Counted from the first letter of the stretch, positions 1 through 12,273 are shown. The stretch: DNA of 64,000 bases from Megalobrama amblycephala (GCF_018812025.1 NC_063052.1:29271193-29335192), one strand, 5' to 3'. Numbers and translations: made by a program. The notes: generated by a model from the letters alone, not told the origin.

Positions 1-280
1 TTTCTAGGCCAATATAGCTCGGAACTATACTCTCATTCCGGCGTAATAATCAAGGAACTTTGCTGCCGTACCATTGGTGCAGCAGGCGCAATGATATTAC
101 GCAAAAAGTGGAGTGTTCCTTTAAAGGCCTTAAAGTGCTTGAACCCCGATAATTGCTGCTCGCAGCTATATTTAATTTTTTCTTCTTCTTCATTTTTGTT
201 TTATTAAGATTGATATTCTCATATCACAAACTTAAACTTTGTTTCTTTAAATGCACCGAAACTGTCTTTGTTTCTTTAAG

Positions 281-3200
281 GATTGTCCAGCAGTTCCTGG
301 ATGGTCTGTTTTCCAGTTCTGATAGTGCAGGTTCCCAAACCTCCTCTTGGTATGTTTTTGTGGTTTACCGTGATTCTGTTAAGTAGAATATGTTCCTGAA
401 ATAACATTCCTGTAAATCAGATTTTAGGTTTGGCTGGGCTTAAATATATTCTTATCAACCCATCACCTTTGTTTGTTTGACAGGACTGTTGTTCCAGGAC
501 CAACAAAAGATATTCATGGTTCCCTTTGCCTTACAAATTCATTCATTTGTATATGTGAAGACAGTATCAACAGATCTATCCAATGATGTATCAATAACCT
601 GTTCCTCAGGTCTAGCATGCTACACTCTAACCCTGGAGATTATGCTTGGGGACAAGGAGGTTTAGATGTGGTCATCACAGAGGTTAGACACACTGTCATA
701 GGTGACATCATCTAATGATATGACTCATGTCCTCAACCTTTTTGCAATTAGCCTCTTTAGTTTTCTGCCTAGTATTAATATTTTGCCTTTTGCTAGTTAA
801 ATTTGTCTCCAGGCTTGAGTCAAGCACGTTATAGACTTTTTTCCCCCAAAATTAAAGAAGCATTAGAAGTATCCTGCTCATCAACCTTTGCAGTTTTTCT
901 GTTCTCTTTCAGTTGCTTGGTCAGTCTGAAAATACCGGCCCCCCTCCTGCCGAGAAGGAGATGATCTCATCTCTCCCCACTGTTAGCATCTCTTCAGAAC
1001 AGGCTGGTAAGTTCCCATAATCCTCTGAGTCACCATGCACACTTTTCATTTTACTTTCTGTAAAGAAAAACAGGGCTGTTCACATACTTCTGGTCACCTT
1101 CAGGAAGTGTTTTTCTTGCTTTTCCTGGCAGTCTATTGTATTGAGTATGATAAATTTGAGAGGTTGAACTGGAAAGTGTTAAAACAAGATGGATCTCTAT
1201 GATTCTAACAGCAGTGTATTGTGTATCTGCCATTTTTATCAAATGTTTCCAGAGACTAACATTTTCCCCCTCATATTATTGATTGCTGAGCTACAACTCA
1301 ATTTGTTTATGCGGTTACAAATTTTTAAACTTTCCATTTCATAGGATGTCCCAGCTAACAGGGAACATTCTCAGAATTTTGGCTAACTTTCTAGCTAGGT
1401 TCTCTCAAAGTTATAAACAAATGTTCTTCCAGGAACATTAATAGAATGTTTGTTCAAAAGTATCTAGTTTTTAGTTATGCTCTCAAAATGTTAGCACAAA
1501 AAAACGTTATTTATACAATGTAAGTAACGTTCCCATATTGTTTGCAAAATATAAAATGGAATGTCCCCTTAACGTTCGTATAACCAAGAAAAAAACATTT
1601 TTGAAACACTTTTTTTTTTTTAAACTAGATGTTCAGAGAACTTTTAGAAACAACATTTTCATAACTTAAAGTGCCCCTTTTGTGCTATTTTAAAGGTTCC
1701 TAATTGTGTTTTGGAGGTCTACAATAGGTTCACTTGTATCCAAGGTCAAAAAACACTTTAATTTTCTCATAATATACATTGCACATCACCTCTTTTGTCA
1801 AAGAGTCTGAAAACGGTTTGTTCAAAATTTCAGTCTCTCTAAACCCCTTCTTACCACAAGCCTACTTCTCTGCTCTGATTGGTCAGACAGCCCAGTTTGT
1901 TGTTATCGGTCTACCACTTACATCACGTGTCAGAAACGAAACTCCCATTACCATATCTTAATTTCAGCGCTTGATACACAGTGATATGAACGATGGTGTC
2001 GGTTTTTCCATATCAGTTCCAGCGCGAGTGGAAAGTGGATTTGCAGCGCTGAAAACAGCATCTTCTTGACATGTCAAGCAACATAAACTAAACTATTCCA
2101 GGCCTCGACTACAACTACAGTATTTGAGGGCGCGTCAAAATAGACATCGTTCACGGGCAGCCAATGAAGACCATAGGCTGGTGTTATGCAAATTTTCTTA
2201 CACTGTATACTATGTAATAGGAAGTGGGACTAGAATTACTGACTCGTCAGTTCAGAATCGATTCTTTCTTTTGGGAGACAATAATTTTATTTGTCGTGCA
2301 CTTTGATCTTTAAAACTTTGAAGACATTTTACATTCACAATCAGCTATATTCCTCACTGCATGAAAGGCAATATTCGAAAAAGCACTTTCTTAGAACGTT
2401 CTTAGAACATATTTTTGTTAGCTGGGATGCAGCACTTGACAGTTGCTTTCTCCATTTTTCTTGTGTGTTCATCCATGCATATTTTTCTTCGTCTCTCTCA
2501 CAGCATGCCGACTGGAATGCACTGTGTGTAGAGAGGAATACTCTGTTAGGGGAATCTGTCCGACAGCTGCCCTGTCTGCACTACTTTCACAGCAACTGTA
2601 TTGTGCCCTGGCTACAACTGGTATGAGTCTCATAAAACAACCTTATGATCTTCTGTCATCAGACCCAAATTTATTAACAGAATTAAACCAAAACATGAGC
2701 TTAAATCAGTGCTGCTTGTCGTAAATAGTGGTGGCCATGTGTAATCGTTGGTTATATTTGACTAACAAGCAAAAATGTTTAGAAGGACGTCTAGTGGTGG
2801 ACAGAGGAAAAACAACCTTACTCTAACGGACTGATCAAAGCCTGTAGAGGTGGTCAGTCATGACGTCAATTTGTAGACCAACCGAAAGTCTAATTCCCCC
2901 TCGGGAATTTCCACCGGGTTTTTAAAATGTCAGTTTTCATTTTATGAGTGCAGTAAACTTTGTGGTTAACATTACTTGAAGAGACTTGAAAATCTTTTCT
3001 CTATAACATTACACACAGTCATACCACAAACATGATTTTTTGAGGAGACCGGTTTGAAATGTGCTCAGATGTTAATGATATTTGAAAACTGTTGGTCATT
3101 GAATACTAAATTATGTACTAAAATAACCTATGCTGCCGTTTAAATGTTTGGGGTTGATCTTAAAAGAAGTCTCTTACGCAGTGATATTAGTAAAATTTAC

Positions 3201-5670
3201 AGAATATCATTACAATTTAAAATAACTGTTTTCTGTTTTAATGTATTTTGAAAATTTAATGTATTTTTGTGATTGCAAAGCTGAATTTTCAGCATCATTA
3301 CTCCAGTCTTCAGTGTCACATGATCCATCAGAAGTCAGTCATGCTGATTTGGTGCTCAAGAAACATTCCTTATTATTATCAATGTTAAAAACAGTTGTTC
3401 TACTTAATATTTTTGTGGAAACTGTGCAGTGCTGCCAATTTAGAGATTTTGTTGCTAGATTTAGCCCCTTTTGAGACTATTTTCAAAAGCCTAGTGACAA
3501 ATCTAGCAACTTCTTGGACAAACCTTATCCGTGGACTCGCCAGTATGATGTTATCTAGCGACATATTAGCGACAATTAGCAACATTGAAACTGTGGTACA
3601 TTTTTTTCAGGGTTCTTTAAAACGCATAACTTTTGCTATGGTTACGCCTGTTGTTTACACTACGCCAGCATTTACAAACCTCAAAAACTGAGACTTCCGA
3701 AAGTGCTGCAGAGCCTGTTTTAATTTGAAAATTCCGGGGTTGAATTTCAGTGTAGACGGACCAATAGGTTGGTTTCACGTGACGTCACAGCAGCAGCGCG
3801 AATGTGTCCGGAGGGCAGGGAGTGATGTTTCTATATAGGAATCCTATCAAAAACTCAATATTCGTATGTTTTGCGTTGTTTATGGTTGCTCAAATCGTTA
3901 AAATCGAGAACCCAGAAGGTGTTTTTATCGTTTACATATCTTATACCGTTTTTTATAACTTATTTAGTTTTTTTAACTTTAAAAGTTGTCGCCTTTTATA
4001 GCGTTTTGCGTCTGCTGATACTGAAATGAATATGGATACCTTACCTTTTGTTTTGAATTGGTTAAATATTCACATTCTTCATGCTATCATTTGCAGGGAG
4101 GAGAAGATATTTTATCCTATTGAATGATAATTTGGTGTTTTAACTTCATTTTTGTAGAATTCCGTTCATGTTGATCTGGTTACCATGAAAACAGACACGC
4201 GCTGCTGCTTCAGCCGTCGTATTGTAGAAAATGTCCAAAATAAATGTTTAACAAGCTGACAGAAGTCGATGCATTTCTTTGTTGGAAGCGTGTAAATGTA
4301 ACTAGTTTTAATGTTATTTTTGTAAATATTCACTTTCCCATATGACCACGAAGGAGAATCGGAGGGTCACATTCAGGGACAGACACCGACACGCTGTATT
4401 TTTGTATTTATTTCAACAAATGACAACCGAAATCAAACTATAGAAGCTCATCAACAGTTTTGAAGTGGCTGTGTGCAAGTTATAATCATTCACAAGCGAG
4501 TGAGTCATACTCACAAACAATGTTAATTAAATATTACACAAAAACCAAATACAAAACTCAGCTAAGTACAGTATGTGTTTATTTTGAGTGAAAGATAGTG
4601 GGTTTATTTAGTGACATTATTACATTTGCTAGTCGTCTCACCTTCTCAACCAAGGCAAAAATTGTATTAGCAGTTTTTTTTCCCCCGAACGATATCGTGA
4701 GTTCCTATTACAGTTCTCGATTCAGCATAAATGACCAACAATGGCGACATTTTTCACAATCATGACAGAAAATTAAAATACTGCTGGGTTGTAACATCAC
4801 TTGCAGAAAGGCAGCGCGATATAAACAAACCCAGAACAGAACTGAACACGGCGTTACGGCAGCTTAACATCCTCTATATCTACCTCCTCGATGGCAGTCA
4901 AGTCTTTCAATTCAGTGGAAATGTCGCTCCTCTTCATAACATAAGTATCACGTCCAACATATGTTGTGATTTTCTGTCTAAATCAGCACAGAACGGACTT
5001 TTTCCCATCTCTTCCATTCTAATTTTCACTGCTTGCCCTCCACCGGAATTTCGCGCGTCACGAGAACCACGTGACTGAAAACAACCTATTGGAGATTTGA
5101 AAACAATGGCGTGGCTGCCCACGTTCGCTCTGCGTATCCTTGACGACCGTGTAAACAATAACATGTAGACTGAACTACAATCTTTGCTGGCTTTGTTGTC
5201 ATTTTTAGCAGCCATTGTGCAGTTAAACTGCATTTTTTTTTAAATACTGTAGCTACCTACATTCGCAAGAGGCAACTGTTTACACTTGTACACGCATGCC
5301 CAGTCATGTGACATGCGTTTTCGGTCGTGTAGTGTAGACGGAGGTCGTTTCTGAAATGCCAGTGTAGACGAGGATCGTTTTCATTTAAAAAAACTAGTGT
5401 AAACGGGGCCTAAGCCTAATGTACATTCCATTCTTATCAATAAATGTGCTTTTTGTTCCAAGAGTTGTCATGTTTGACTGCATTTATTTGAAATAGATCT
5501 TTTGGTAACATTATAAATGTCTTTTGTGTTAATAGCATGACACCTGCCCTGTCTGCCGGAAAAGTCTAGATGGTGAAGACCGGGGTTTCCAGCCCCATAC
5601 AGGACCTCCTCCTGGGGTAATCCCCTCATCGACAAATGTAGAGGAACGTAGCACCTTTGAGACTATTTAG
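281..5670 (+). CDS. rnf115: RNF115-like RING-H2 E3 ubiquitin ligase, 3' part of gene (five exons), with frameshift in the RING exon
   Basis: Exons read as 281-349, 610-682, 913-1006, 2504-2620 and 5536-5670 (stop TAG 5668-5670), all with AG/GT borders and compatible phases. Decoded pieces match human RNF115 in order: GIVQQFLDGLFSSSDSAGSQ, SSMLHSNPGDYAWGQGGLD, a segment with GPPPAEKE and SLPTV, then a C3H2C3 RING (ECTVC, LPCLHYFHSNC, HDTCPVC) and a short tail ending in FETI. The N-terminal zinc finger lies upstream of the window. The family ubiquitinates substrates and binds ubiquitin and 14-3-3 proteins in the cytosol. Oddity: ECTVCREEYSV and GESVRQLPC are in different frames, because an extra base near 2548 shifts the frame inside the RING. 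As given, the protein would lose the rest of the RING. The gene may be broken, or the base may be a sequencing or assembly error. RNF126 is the alternative paralogue, but the wording after CRKSL (DGED) favours RNF115. Confidence 0.85.
1344..2429. repeat. Foldback DNA element (CCCAGCTAAC termini) with a second element nested inside
   Basis: Inverted ends read about 1347-1358 (TGTCCCAGCTAA) and 2418-2427 (complementary TTAGCTGGGA), each followed inward by matching GAACATTCT / AGAACGTTCT type sequence. It lies in the rnf115 intron before the RING exon. The centre is occupied by a TTAA-flanked element starting at 1670. Confidence 0.55.
1670..2389. repeat. TTAA-type MITE, AGTGCCCC family, nested
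   Basis: The left end, after TTAA at 1666-1669, reads AGTGCCCCTTTTGTGC. The right part (about 2290-2389) is the inverted equivalent of the left part of the related copy at 41296-41741, including the stretch with CACTTTGATC and GAATATTGCC on the complement. The last bases of the right end look deleted, so no second intact TTAA is seen. Confidence 0.55.
2504..2620 (+). other. rnf115: RNF115 RING exon carrying a +1 frameshift
   Basis: The acceptor CAG ends at 2503 and the donor GT follows 2620. From 2506 the frame reads CRLECTVCREEYSV. After GTT (2545-2547) the run AGGGGAATC puts the conserved GESVRQLPCLHYFHSNCIVPWLQL into the next frame, consistent with one inserted base, most simply the A at 2548. 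The exon ends in phase 0 in the second frame, which joins correctly to HDTCPVC in the last exon, so only this one base breaks the gene. Confidence 0.8.
3130..3400. repeat. Half of a Tc1-like nonautonomous element
   Basis: It starts with a terminus-like GCCGTTTAAATGTTTGGGG and runs through AAGCTGAATTTTCAGC and GTCTTCAGTGTCACATGATC, the signature of a family seen at least eight more times in this window. Only the left half is present. Confidence 0.6.
3640..5414. mobile_element. P-element/THAP-like transposon relic in an rnf115 intron
   Basis: The right end at 5393-5414 reads AGTGTAAACGGGGCCTA. Near both ends are stretches about a GTGTAGACGGA motif (3749-3760, 5331-5360), as expected of inverted termini, though the left terminus is eroded. 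At 3866-3898 an in-frame MFCVVYGCSNR is followed by a stop and then a Phe-Tyr-Arg containing tail in the same frame. This resembles the start of a THAP zinc finger (C-x4-C spacing with SNR), the DNA-binding domain of fish P-like transposases. Several CpG-rich and GTGACGTCAC stretches lie inside. The element name is an inference. Confidence 0.4.
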
Positions 5671-6700
5671 CCTCCTTTTCCTTCCTATTTTGATCAATCC
5701 AGGACAAAGAGAAGCACCATAGCCATGTGCACCAGTGCTTCCTGAAGCCCCTAAAAAGACCTTCCAGTCAAGTGCCTTTTATTTCGAGAGACATTTTAAT
5801 TTAAGCAACCCTTTTTGAATTAATATATGTTTGATAAGCATCTATATCTGTTAATTTTGTTTGTATAATGTTTGTGAACTAAAATCCCGCCAAGGATGTT
5901 TACAGTCCAACCTGAGCAAACACGTTTCAACTTTGACTTCAGTTTTGATAATTCCAGGTTGGATAAACACAGTCTCTTTGGTGGGCCGCAGGACTGGAGC
6001 TCACAACCACTGAGATAGATGATACAGATGTCTCAGGGGATACAGTTCAAGTTGCATATGCATATTTAATGGCATGGCACACGTTTACCCTATAGCTTCT
6101 TCAGAGCTCTCGTTTCAATACCTCACAAAGAAGTCCAGCGCACGGTTCACTTTCCCTTACCTGTCATCTGCTTCACACATGCCTTCACTCTTTTGAAGGT
6201 ATCATAGAAACACAAGGATTTAGATACCTGCTCAAGTTTTGCACTGTGAAATGTTCAGTCTGCTCAACATGTTTTGGGTTGATAGTTTACACTTTTGTGC
6301 TTGATGTTGACTTACATTGCTACATATAGTTTGTGGGGTTTTGTAGATAGATTTAAAAAAGTACTACTGCATTTACATATTTTGAAGCTGTTTGATGTTC
6401 CTCTGGGTGCTTTTGTCATCATTCTCAGGGTTCCTTGACTTTCTGCTCCATATTTTGATATTAAGATACAGTCCCACTTATGAGAATGTTCACTTCACAG
6501 TATGGCCTTTGAACATTTTGAATGTCATTTGGAATTATATACCACACACAATCACAAAAGTGAATGTTAAATGTTTACAAGAAAGAAAAAAAATGTTGCA
6601 ATGAATAATTAGAAAAAGGCACATAAATTATAACCATAAGCCAACCTATTACATACTGCACTCTCAAAGCAAATAAATAAAATATTTTATTAAAATGAGT
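5671..6700 (+). other. rnf115: rnf115 3' UTR (probable extent)
   Basis: Sequence after the stop codon has no open coding region that resembles a gene. AATAAA occurs at 6672-6677, with a further overlapping AATAAA copy just after it, and is the likely polyadenylation signal. An earlier end cannot be excluded. Confidence 0.45.
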
Positions 6701-6984
6701 TTTGTGTGTTTTAAACATTGGAGTGTATGAACTATATGTGGTTTTCAATTGTTGATAGCAAGAGTTCAGGGTGGCTGATGACTGAATATATTATAAATAA
6801 TTAAACCTAATGACAGAAAATGAGACAAAATTGTGTTAATTAGATAAACATTTATTTTACATAATATTTAATAATCTCAAATATTTCAGCCTAGTATTGG
6901 ACTGAAGATTCATGATAGGATTATGATTAACCATTATTTAATCATAATAGAGTTGTGTAGTGTTTAGTTTTTACATGCATCTTT

Positions 6985-7290
6985 CAAAGGTTTTATTCAG
7001 CAAGGATGTATTAAAATGAAAGTGACAGTTAAGTAATTTATAATGTTATAAAAGATTTCTATTTCAAATAAATGCAGTTTTTTTGATCATTGTATTCATC
7101 AATACTGAAAGAAATGAATCACGATTTCCACTGATAATAATAATAAATGCTTCTTGAGCATCAAATCAGCATATTAGAATGATTTCAGAAGGATCATGTG
7201 ACCCTGAAGACTGGAGTAATGATGCTGAAAATTCAGCTTTGCATCAGAGGGAAAAAATCTTACCGACCCCATGTTGAATAATAGTGTATT
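6985..7290. repeat. Half of a Tc1-like nonautonomous element
   Basis: It contains the family landmarks TTATTCAGCAAGGATG, ATTTCAAATAAATGC, GGATCATGTGACC and GATGCTGAAAATTCAGC, and ends with TCTTACCGACCCCATG, a degraded right terminus. It is intergenic, downstream of rnf115. Confidence 0.6.
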
Positions 7291-7879
7291 AGGTTTGCAT
7301 GCTTGTGAGAGGATGATATGCTTTTCAAAATGATACCAAGTAACATATTGGTTCCAATGACATCTGTCATTTAGATTTTGTATTAGAGAAAGCTTCTGAA
7401 CACAGCTTCCTAATTAATTTATGTTATTAATGTTTGACACGTCCTCATGCCATGCAGTCAGTCAGATTAATTATCTCATTTGCAGCTTGAAAAATCCAAC
7501 ATCAAATTAGTTACAAAACAGCAACAGTTTCAATATGTGAACTATGACCAAGGTCATTTCTGCATGATTAGTAGAGGTAAATGAGACACGTGACTATTCA
7601 TTTTTTCCACTTGAGATGTTATGAGACACTCTGCACTTGTGTAAATGCAGAACTGACCAGTCACTTAGATCAATGTCAAAAAATAACCATATGGTTTGTG
7701 CAACTGAAGATATTTTATCATCCTATGTGGCTCTTCCAAGCTTTATCCAAAAGTTCAAAGGGAGTTTGTGTGGATAGATGGAGTAAAAGGTCAAAAAAAA
7801 ATAGAAAAAGAAAAAGAATTCAGGTTTGCTCTATGTCATTGTTGCTCTAATTATTGTGAATTATGCCCACTTATACAGT

Positions 7880-8000
7880 TACACAACCCTCCACAGCTAA
7901 TACCCTAGAGAGTCTCAATATTTCACTGTGGTTAAACACTGACATGACACAACAGGATCCAGAAATGGCTATAATTGATGCCCTTTTCGCAATAGTGGTT
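7880..8000. repeat. Diverged direct repeat upstream of ash1l, copy 1
   Basis: The stretch with GAGAGTCTCAATATTTCACT and GTTAAACACTG, followed by CCCTTTTCGCAAT, resembles 9795-9935 in the same orientation and order. The unit function is unknown. Confidence 0.5.
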
Positions 8001-8261
8001 AGGATTTTGATTAATCACAGTGACTCTTGAATTTATCAACTAAAAAGATTTGTTCAGTAGTAAGATTTGTTCAGTTTCTGTATTACTTCGTTACACCAGT
8101 AGGTGGCGTCAAGTGAGTGTGTTTTGTGAGTCATTGAATAATTTACTGAACTGACTTGTTAAAAAAGTCATTCACAACTGAAAGTCTTGTTAATTCATTT
8201 AGTGTATAAACATCACTTGAATCACTTTCAGAATTATTTTTTCAGGTGATAAATGATGCAA

Positions 8262-8282
8262 CCCCCCCCCCCCCCCCCCCCC
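8262..8282. repeat. Poly-C tract of 21 bases
   Basis: Uninterrupted C run followed by an A/G-rich stretch. It is prone to length error in sequencing. Confidence 0.9.
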
Positions 8283-8770
8283 AAAGAAAGGGGAGAAAAA
8301 AAAACAAAAAACATCAGTGTTTGACTTTTTAATGCTGTATTTAAATTTTAATGTTTATATATTTTAATATTTTATTTGCCAGTAAACCACTTTTATTGAT
8401 TGCAATAAAGACGCTATTGCAAATACTGGAAGAAGAAACATGGTGTCTGTAATCGGAAACACACAATATCTTTCCAGCACTTCAAATGTTATTTTTAATG
8501 TGATTAAAAAACATTGTTCATCCTTCTAAGATTGTCCCCATTTGTAAAACCGAATGTTTCAAGATGTAGGAAATACATTTGATGGAAACCACTTTTATTT
8601 AAAAAATAAAAAGATGTTAATTACCTCTATAACCAGCAGATGGCGGCAGATGAGCTCATATTAGCCATTTCCTTTAATATTTTTTTCCACTCAGCTTTGC
8701 TTTTGAATAAATAATAAACATTATAAAATCACAAAGTTTAAAAATACATTTTGTCAAGGTGAAGTATTAA

Positions 8771-9281
8771 TGGTGCGTTCAAGTCCTCCTGGGAAGTTCG
8801 TATGTACGAGGTGGGAAGTCGTGTGTACGACGGTAGGGGCGTTCAAGTCACTTTCGTCGGAGTAAGATGGCGGTGTGCCTTCTCTAAATTAATTACACAA
8901 AATAACAACACTTCTGCTTCTAGAAAATGTAGAGCAAAGAATGTGCATTAGTTGTATGTTGCTTTTTTATGTTTTTAATTAATTTATGAAGCCATTGTAA
9001 AATTTATTGTTACATATTACATTTTTATATTGTGATGCTATCGTATTTTAGCTGGAAATCAGCTTACTTCGTTGTAAATAGAAAAGCCTGACAATGTCAC
9101 TGCTAAATACCTGCAAGTATTGTGTTATTGCGCTATGTTTCTGACTGACACGCCCCCAACTCGTACAGATCGGAGCTTAAAGAAAATTATGAGCTTCCCA
9201 CTGGTATTTACGACATTGTGGTGGCATTCATGTCGGTTCTGCTCGTAAATACGATCTTTCCGACATGACTTGAACGCACCA
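8771..9281. repeat. Harbinger-like MITE with TAA target duplication
   Basis: Termini TGGTGCGTTCAAGTC and GACTTGAACGCACCA are perfect inverted repeats. They are flanked by TAA at 8768-8770 and 9282-9284, the 3-bp target preference of PIF/Harbinger elements. The interior is 511 bp with no coding capacity and carries a second inner GTTCAAGTCACTT copy. Confidence 0.7.
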
Positions 9282-9794
9282 TAAGTACTCACAAAATCTC
9301 ATGAAAAACAATAACTTTTCTTGTGAATGCGAGCACCGCGCACTCCCTTTATAATCACTGAAGCTGTCAGTCAGTGCAGCTCAGTGATTTCAACACACTT
9401 GTGAAAACTAACATTGTATTCAATTAATAACTAAAATGCATAATAAATCTTTAATTTAAAGCGTGTTTATGCTTTTTTTTTCCACATGAAAATGTAAAAA
9501 CTGATGGTCAAATTGAATATTGCCGAGGAGAAACTGATGAACGTGTCTTTTTTATGTCGTCTTATTTTTTAATAACTAAATTAATGCTAGGCCTGACTAT
9601 TTAAGTGACTATATTCTGATTATAAACTAAGTATTACACTATTGATGCTGTTAAAGCTACTTTCAGGACATTGAAGAACACCAACAAGTGACATTTCACC
9701 GGAAGTTTTCCAGCTGGCTTATTTATTTCCTATGGTCCATTTGCACCGATTAGTTGCTGGACTCCTAATGATGGATTCCGCTCACTTACAATTT

Positions 9795-9935
9795 CACAAC
9801 CCACCTCACGGCTACGATTCCCAAGGGAGTCTCGATATTTCACTGTGGGTAAACACTGCCACGAGCGTACGACGACCCCAACACCTTTTCAGGAGTCAGA
9901 AAACGTTTTGAAATGAACGTCCTTTCGCGATTCAA
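9795..9935. repeat. Diverged direct repeat upstream of ash1l, copy 2
   Basis: GGGAGTCTCGATATTTCACT, GGGTAAACACTG and CCTTTCGCGATTC match the order of the copy at 7880-8000. This copy keeps more CpGs and sits within about 250 bp of the GC-rich promoter region. Confidence 0.5.
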
Positions 9936-9999
9936 TATTTAACGTGTAATTGCTCTACATTTCCATCTGAGGAAAACAAATATATCCCGTATTTTGTTC

Positions 10000-10480
10000 A
10001 AAAGTGTGTAACTGAATATGCCCCGTACAATTGAGCAGGGAGAAAGTGTCGAACAGCCTTCGACAACTGCCCTCGACTCCCCTCCCTTCTCCCCCGTCCC
10101 CCCTCCTTTCCTCCGCTCTCCTCCCTCCCGCTCTGACTGTGAGAATGCCCGTGGTGTACTGACAGAAACGATACGGGCTTAGCAGACATGGAGGCCCGAT
10201 TAACGAGAGAGGCCCATTCCGACGCGTCTGAGCTCGACTAACGCGGACCCGGAGAAGGATTCGGGCGACATATCAGATTATCACGGGTAACGAGCGCTGC
10301 ACAGAAGACGAGGGAGAGGGCGAAGAATTTGAGGGAGAGATCCATTTCGGGTCCTCTGTTGATTCAGCGCAGCAGCCGCCATTTTGTTGACAGTTCGTGT
10401 TTTTAATAACCCGTGCAAGGCTCATCCCGAAGAGGGTTAGATTTTTGTATTCCGCTTCTTTTGGTCCTCCCGAGGATGTT
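10000..10480 (+). promoter_or_regulatory. ash1l: Probable ash1l promoter and 5' non-coding exon (GC/CpG-rich)
   Basis: CpG dinucleotides are frequent here against an AT-rich background. The stretch around 10180-10400 has no TATA box. GCCGCCATTTT at 10375-10385 is the reverse complement of a consensus YY1 site, common just downstream of TATA-less starts. The coding region begins 5 kb further on behind a splice acceptor at 15366-15367, so at least one upstream non-coding exon is required. The exact start and donor cannot be fixed from sequence. Confidence 0.5.
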
Positions 10481-12273
10481 TATACGCTATTGTTGGATTT
10501 TTATTGACGGCCGGGGCGAGAAGGGAACACTTTACTAATCTGATCCACACCAACAGCGGCTGCTTCGTTACATTACTAACGTTAGTCGTGTGGACGGATC
10601 GCGGGGGTTTAGCTAGCCATACCAGTAAATGTGCCTGACAGGACAGATCAGGCGTTTCATTAGAGTGTGGGTTTAGTGGTACCAATTACCTGGTGTGAAT
10701 TCACTCATTTGAGAGGTAGTAAACAACACAGAGACGTGAATTGTATGACCGTTGACGTTGTATACGTGGGGTTATAGCCGCGATGAACTTACCTTGCTCA
10801 CAGACATGTGTCTTACAAAATTGCAATGGCAGCAAGGTATTTTGACATCCCGTTGTAGTAAGAGTCTCAGTCCAATAACTTGCTATTATTGTTTCATGCA
10901 GTCTAGTTTTTGACATGTACAGTAATGTAAGGTTAAGCTCAAGATATGCTCTTTGCTAACGAGCTATGCTAGCTATATTAGGATCATAAACCGTGACCAG
11001 TGCGCCTCACGTAGATAAATATCGTTACAGCTCATTTTTGAGGGGTGACTGGATTTACAGACTTAGACGAATATTTTGTTATGCCATGCATTGGTTGGAA
11101 TGTTCTCCCTAGAAATGTGACCGTTTTTCCTTTTGCTTGTTTTTTGGGCACATCAGCAATTTCAAGATAAATATCCAAGCGACCATGCTGTTGCGTACGA
11201 AGGGAGGATTTTGATCGCAAATTATGTGAACGCAGTTCTGGACCGCTATTAAGGTGAGTAACTTGTTAATAATTTATTCTGCATTCTAACTGCAAATAAT
11301 TGGTCTAGTCCAGGTGGTTTGTTTATTAGGACGTCATCTGTCAAAACAAGTGAGGAAGATGCAGTATTTTGACGCGTAACTCACGAGCTTTGTTTGTTTG
11401 TTTGTTTGTTGTAGCTAGAACGTAATGCTGTTTAGGAAGTATTCATTCATTTAGAATGAGTTCAGATTTTACGTGTTTTATAGAAATGAACCTCCAGTAG
11501 CACCTGCGAGATCATCCTCAGTTAACCTCGCTTACAATAGGGTTCATTGCACGTGCAAATTGCGCGCGCCTTTGCTTGGTTATATTTTTCCCATTGGAGC
11601 AGATGTTTTGAGTAGTGCAGGAAAGAGTAGAAAGTGGTGTCTGGAGCCTCTGAACAACCTTTGACCTCTGACTCCGCTGTCAAGGAAACCAGTACTAAGC
11701 TTCCCGCTGACTGAGTGCTGTTTGAGTGGATAGCCGTGATTTCAGGATCGGAGGAGATTGAGCTAAGAAGCATTCTGTTTTATGAGTGCAGATCCCAATG
11801 CTTAGAGAATTTCAGTTTCGTTTTGTGGTCCCTGCATCTGATGCTAAGTTGCGAGCAGTATGTTGTAGTAGATATATCTTACAGATACACCAAAATATTC
11901 GACACTTACAAATGTATGAGTGTTATTGTATTAGATGAGAATGTAAAAAAAAACTGCATTGAAAAAACAGATTCAAATTCAAAATTATGTACACACTTTC
12001 TTATTGTTGTGAGTGGAATATGTTCATTCATAGTTGATGTGATAAACTACTCTAAAAAATCACTTTGAGACCAGTTACAGTAAAATAATCGCAAAGATGT
12101 CTAGATAAGTAAAGTTAACTTAGTTTTAAGAAAAAGTCTAGACATCATTTGTTTGCTGATGCCGCTTGGTTGGATATTGTTTTGTAATGCAATGACATTC
12201 ATACAAGTGTGGATTAAGTGTTTAAATACATTACATGTATTAACTGAGATAATAATAAGCATGAGTCTATTAA

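Noticed and set aside
11715..12068. 117-codon + strand frame in the ash1l 5' intron
   Set aside because: No recognisable motif, atypical composition, no flanking splice or promoter evidence.
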